NCBI RefSeq assembly: GCF_900109735.1
Contig: NZ_FOAS01000002.1
Span: forward strand, 186,001-250,000
Source of the DNA: Atopomonas hussainii
Lineage (GTDB): Bacteria; Pseudomonadota; Gammaproteobacteria; Pseudomonadales; Pseudomonadaceae
Length of the DNA: 64,000 bases
Direction of reading: 5' to 3'
Shown here piece after piece: positions 63,023 to 64,000 of this stretch. Below the pieces are notes generated by a model. It was not told the DNA's origin. It did not search any database and saw nothing but the letters and a program-made list of their open reading frames with translations. Position 1 is the stretch's first letter, and each line of letters begins with the position of its first letter. A program made the translations under genes and the position numbers.

Positions 63023-64000
63023 ATGGTAGACGCGCCGCAAGACAGTGGCTTGATCTTTGGCGGCGTGCTCGACGGGCGCGGTGGCTTTCTGCGCATGCTA
63101 GAAAGCCTGCCCGATCGGCACACCGAGCAAGCGACTGACGAACACCTGTGGTTGCATCTAGAACGCACCCATGTGGCGGCGCAGCAGTGGCTGTATCAGC
63201 ACAGCGGCCTTAACGAATACGTGTGCGAGCTGCTGCTGGAAGAAAACACCCGCCCACGCTTGGTCAAGGTGGGTGACGACGCACTGCTGCTGTTCTTGCG
63301 CGGGGTGAACTTAAACCCCGGCGCCGACATGGAAGACATGGTCAGTCTGCGCATTTACGTTGATCGGCATATGTTGATCACCCTGCGCCATCGGCCGCTG
63401 CGCGCCGCCGTGGATACCCGCGAAATGCTTGACGCTGGGCGTGGCGCGCGCGATCTCAGTAGCCTGTTGTTGGATTTGACCGAGAACCTCAGTCAGCGTA
63501 TCGACAGCAGTTTGCTGGAGGTCGAAGACAGTATTGATCGATTGGAAGATCAGGCCGATGAAAACTCGGCAGACTTTCACCGTCAGGTGCTCACCCCGCA
63601 GCGCCGGCGGGTGGCATCGCTGCGGCGTTTTCTCGGTCCGCAGCGGGATATCTTCAATCAGCTGCAAGAACTCGGCGGCGACTGGTTCACCCCGCAGCAG
63701 CACAAACGCTGGTATGAGCTGCACAATGACCTGACACGGCATGTGGAAGAGCTCGATTTGCTGCGTGAGCGCATCGGCTTTTTGCAGGAATTACAGCAGC
63801 GCTTTATGAGTGAGCGAATGAACCGCACCTTGTACCTGCTGGGTATTATCAGTGCGCTGTTCTTGCCGCTGGGCTTTGTCACGGGGCTGTTGGGTATCAA
63901 CGTTGGCGGCATGCCTGGTGCGGAAAGCCCGTGGGGCTTCTGGATTGCTCTCGGCCTGATGCTGACATTAAGTGCTGTGCAGCTGATCGTCTTTCGTCGC
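63023..64000 (+). CDS. zntB: CorA-family zinc transporter ZntB (partial, cut by window end)
   Basis: The first 326 codons of a CorA-like inner-membrane transporter. The large cytoplasmic N-terminal domain includes MLESLPDRHTEQ, LWLHLERTHVAAQQWL and the long helix (about 150-270) with DLTENLSQRIDSSLLEVEDS. TM1 (about 275-295) ends with the signature GIN in GLLGINVGGMPG, and TM2 begins (WIALGLMLTLSAVQLIVF). GIN rather than GMN followed by VGGMPG favours ZntB over the magnesium channel. Few residues are expected to be missing. It may share a transcript with rraA. Confidence 0.9.
   Translation, partial: MVDAPQDSGLIFGGVLDGRGGFLRMLESLPDRHTEQATDEHLWLHLERTHVAAQQWLYQHSGLNEYVCELLLEENTRPRLVKVGDDALLLFLRGVNLNPGADMEDMVSLRIYVDRHMLITLRHRPLRAAVDTREMLDAGRGARDLSSLLLDLTENLSQRIDSSLLEVEDSIDRLEDQADENSADFHRQVLTPQRRRVASLRRFLGPQRDIFNQLQELGGDWFTPQQHKRWYELHNDLTRHVEELDLLRERIGFLQELQQRFMSERMNRTLYLLGIISALFLPLGFVTGLLGINVGGMPGAESPWGFWIALGLMLTLSAVQLIVFRR

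Overview
This is a moderately GC-rich, gene-dense chromosomal segment from a gammaproteobacterium, most likely a member of Pseudomonadales close to Pseudomonas. Several things point that way: the tmRNA tag reads ANDDNYALAA, the tag known from Pseudomonas; there is a giant 1621-residue NAD-glutamate dehydrogenase, a fused RlmKL, argF next to an orphan ABC ATPase, a GntR-prpB-prpC-acnD-prpF methylcitrate operon, divergent ppsR/ppsA with rraA and zntB nearby, and gltX followed by tRNA-Ala/tRNA-Glu. It is mainly core housekeeping sequence with one small accessory patch.

Layout. 1-6.9 kb: end of an unknown gene with its terminator, a carboxynorspermidine pair (nspC plus its synthase), leuA, a cryptic HolD (DNA polymerase III psi)-like gene, rimI, a small unknown gene and a calcium-loop protein. 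6.9-13.2 kb: rsmJ, a membrane diguanylate cyclase, an ABC ATPase overlapping argF, and a molybdopterin oxidoreductase. 13.6-17.1 kb: a compact chemoreceptor / outer-membrane porin / small PstS-like periplasmic protein unit and a small periplasmic protein. 17.2-18.9 kb: ssrA and tRNA-Asn enclose a DUF1778-GNAT toxin-antitoxin pair and a broken phage-type integrase, which is what remains of an island. 18.9-24.7 kb: aromatic aminotransferase, uvrB, a DUF3079 protein, gltX and a tRNA Ala-Glu-Ala cluster. 24.7-31.6 kb: a six-gene MoxR/Bat operon on the minus strand with translational overlaps. 31.7-40.9 kb: gdhB, a DUF2835 protein, pyrD, rmf, rlmKL. 41-48.6 kb: dacB, a multi-PAS diguanylate cyclase, and an ATP-grasp ligase / inactive-transglutaminase 7TM / retropepsin-like protease cluster. 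48.8-55.7 kb: the propionate (2-methylcitrate) operon with two GTCGAC-centred candidate operators. 55.7-58 kb: maiA, fumarylacetoacetase-family and VOC genes, all overlapping. 58-64 kb: ppsR, ppsA, an alpha/beta hydrolase, rraA and a zntB gene cut by the window end.

Functionally, the window links propionate and aromatic amino-acid breakdown to gluconeogenesis (prp operon, maiA/fah, ppsA) and amino-acid nitrogen metabolism (gdhB, argF, leuA, tyrB). Translation and RNA quality-control genes are scattered through it (ssrA, rimI, rsmJ, rlmKL, rmf, gltX, rraA).

The least explained signals are: (i) a structured repeat of about 146 bp with terminal inverted repeats and compensatory stem changes, present twice, once between prpB and prpC and once providing the dacB stop codon; (ii) the ATP-grasp/transglutaminase-7TM/protease trio; (iii) the chemoreceptor-porin-PstS-like unit; (iv) the island remnant between ssrA and tRNA-Asn. 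All assignments come from reading sequence and motifs; no database search was run.
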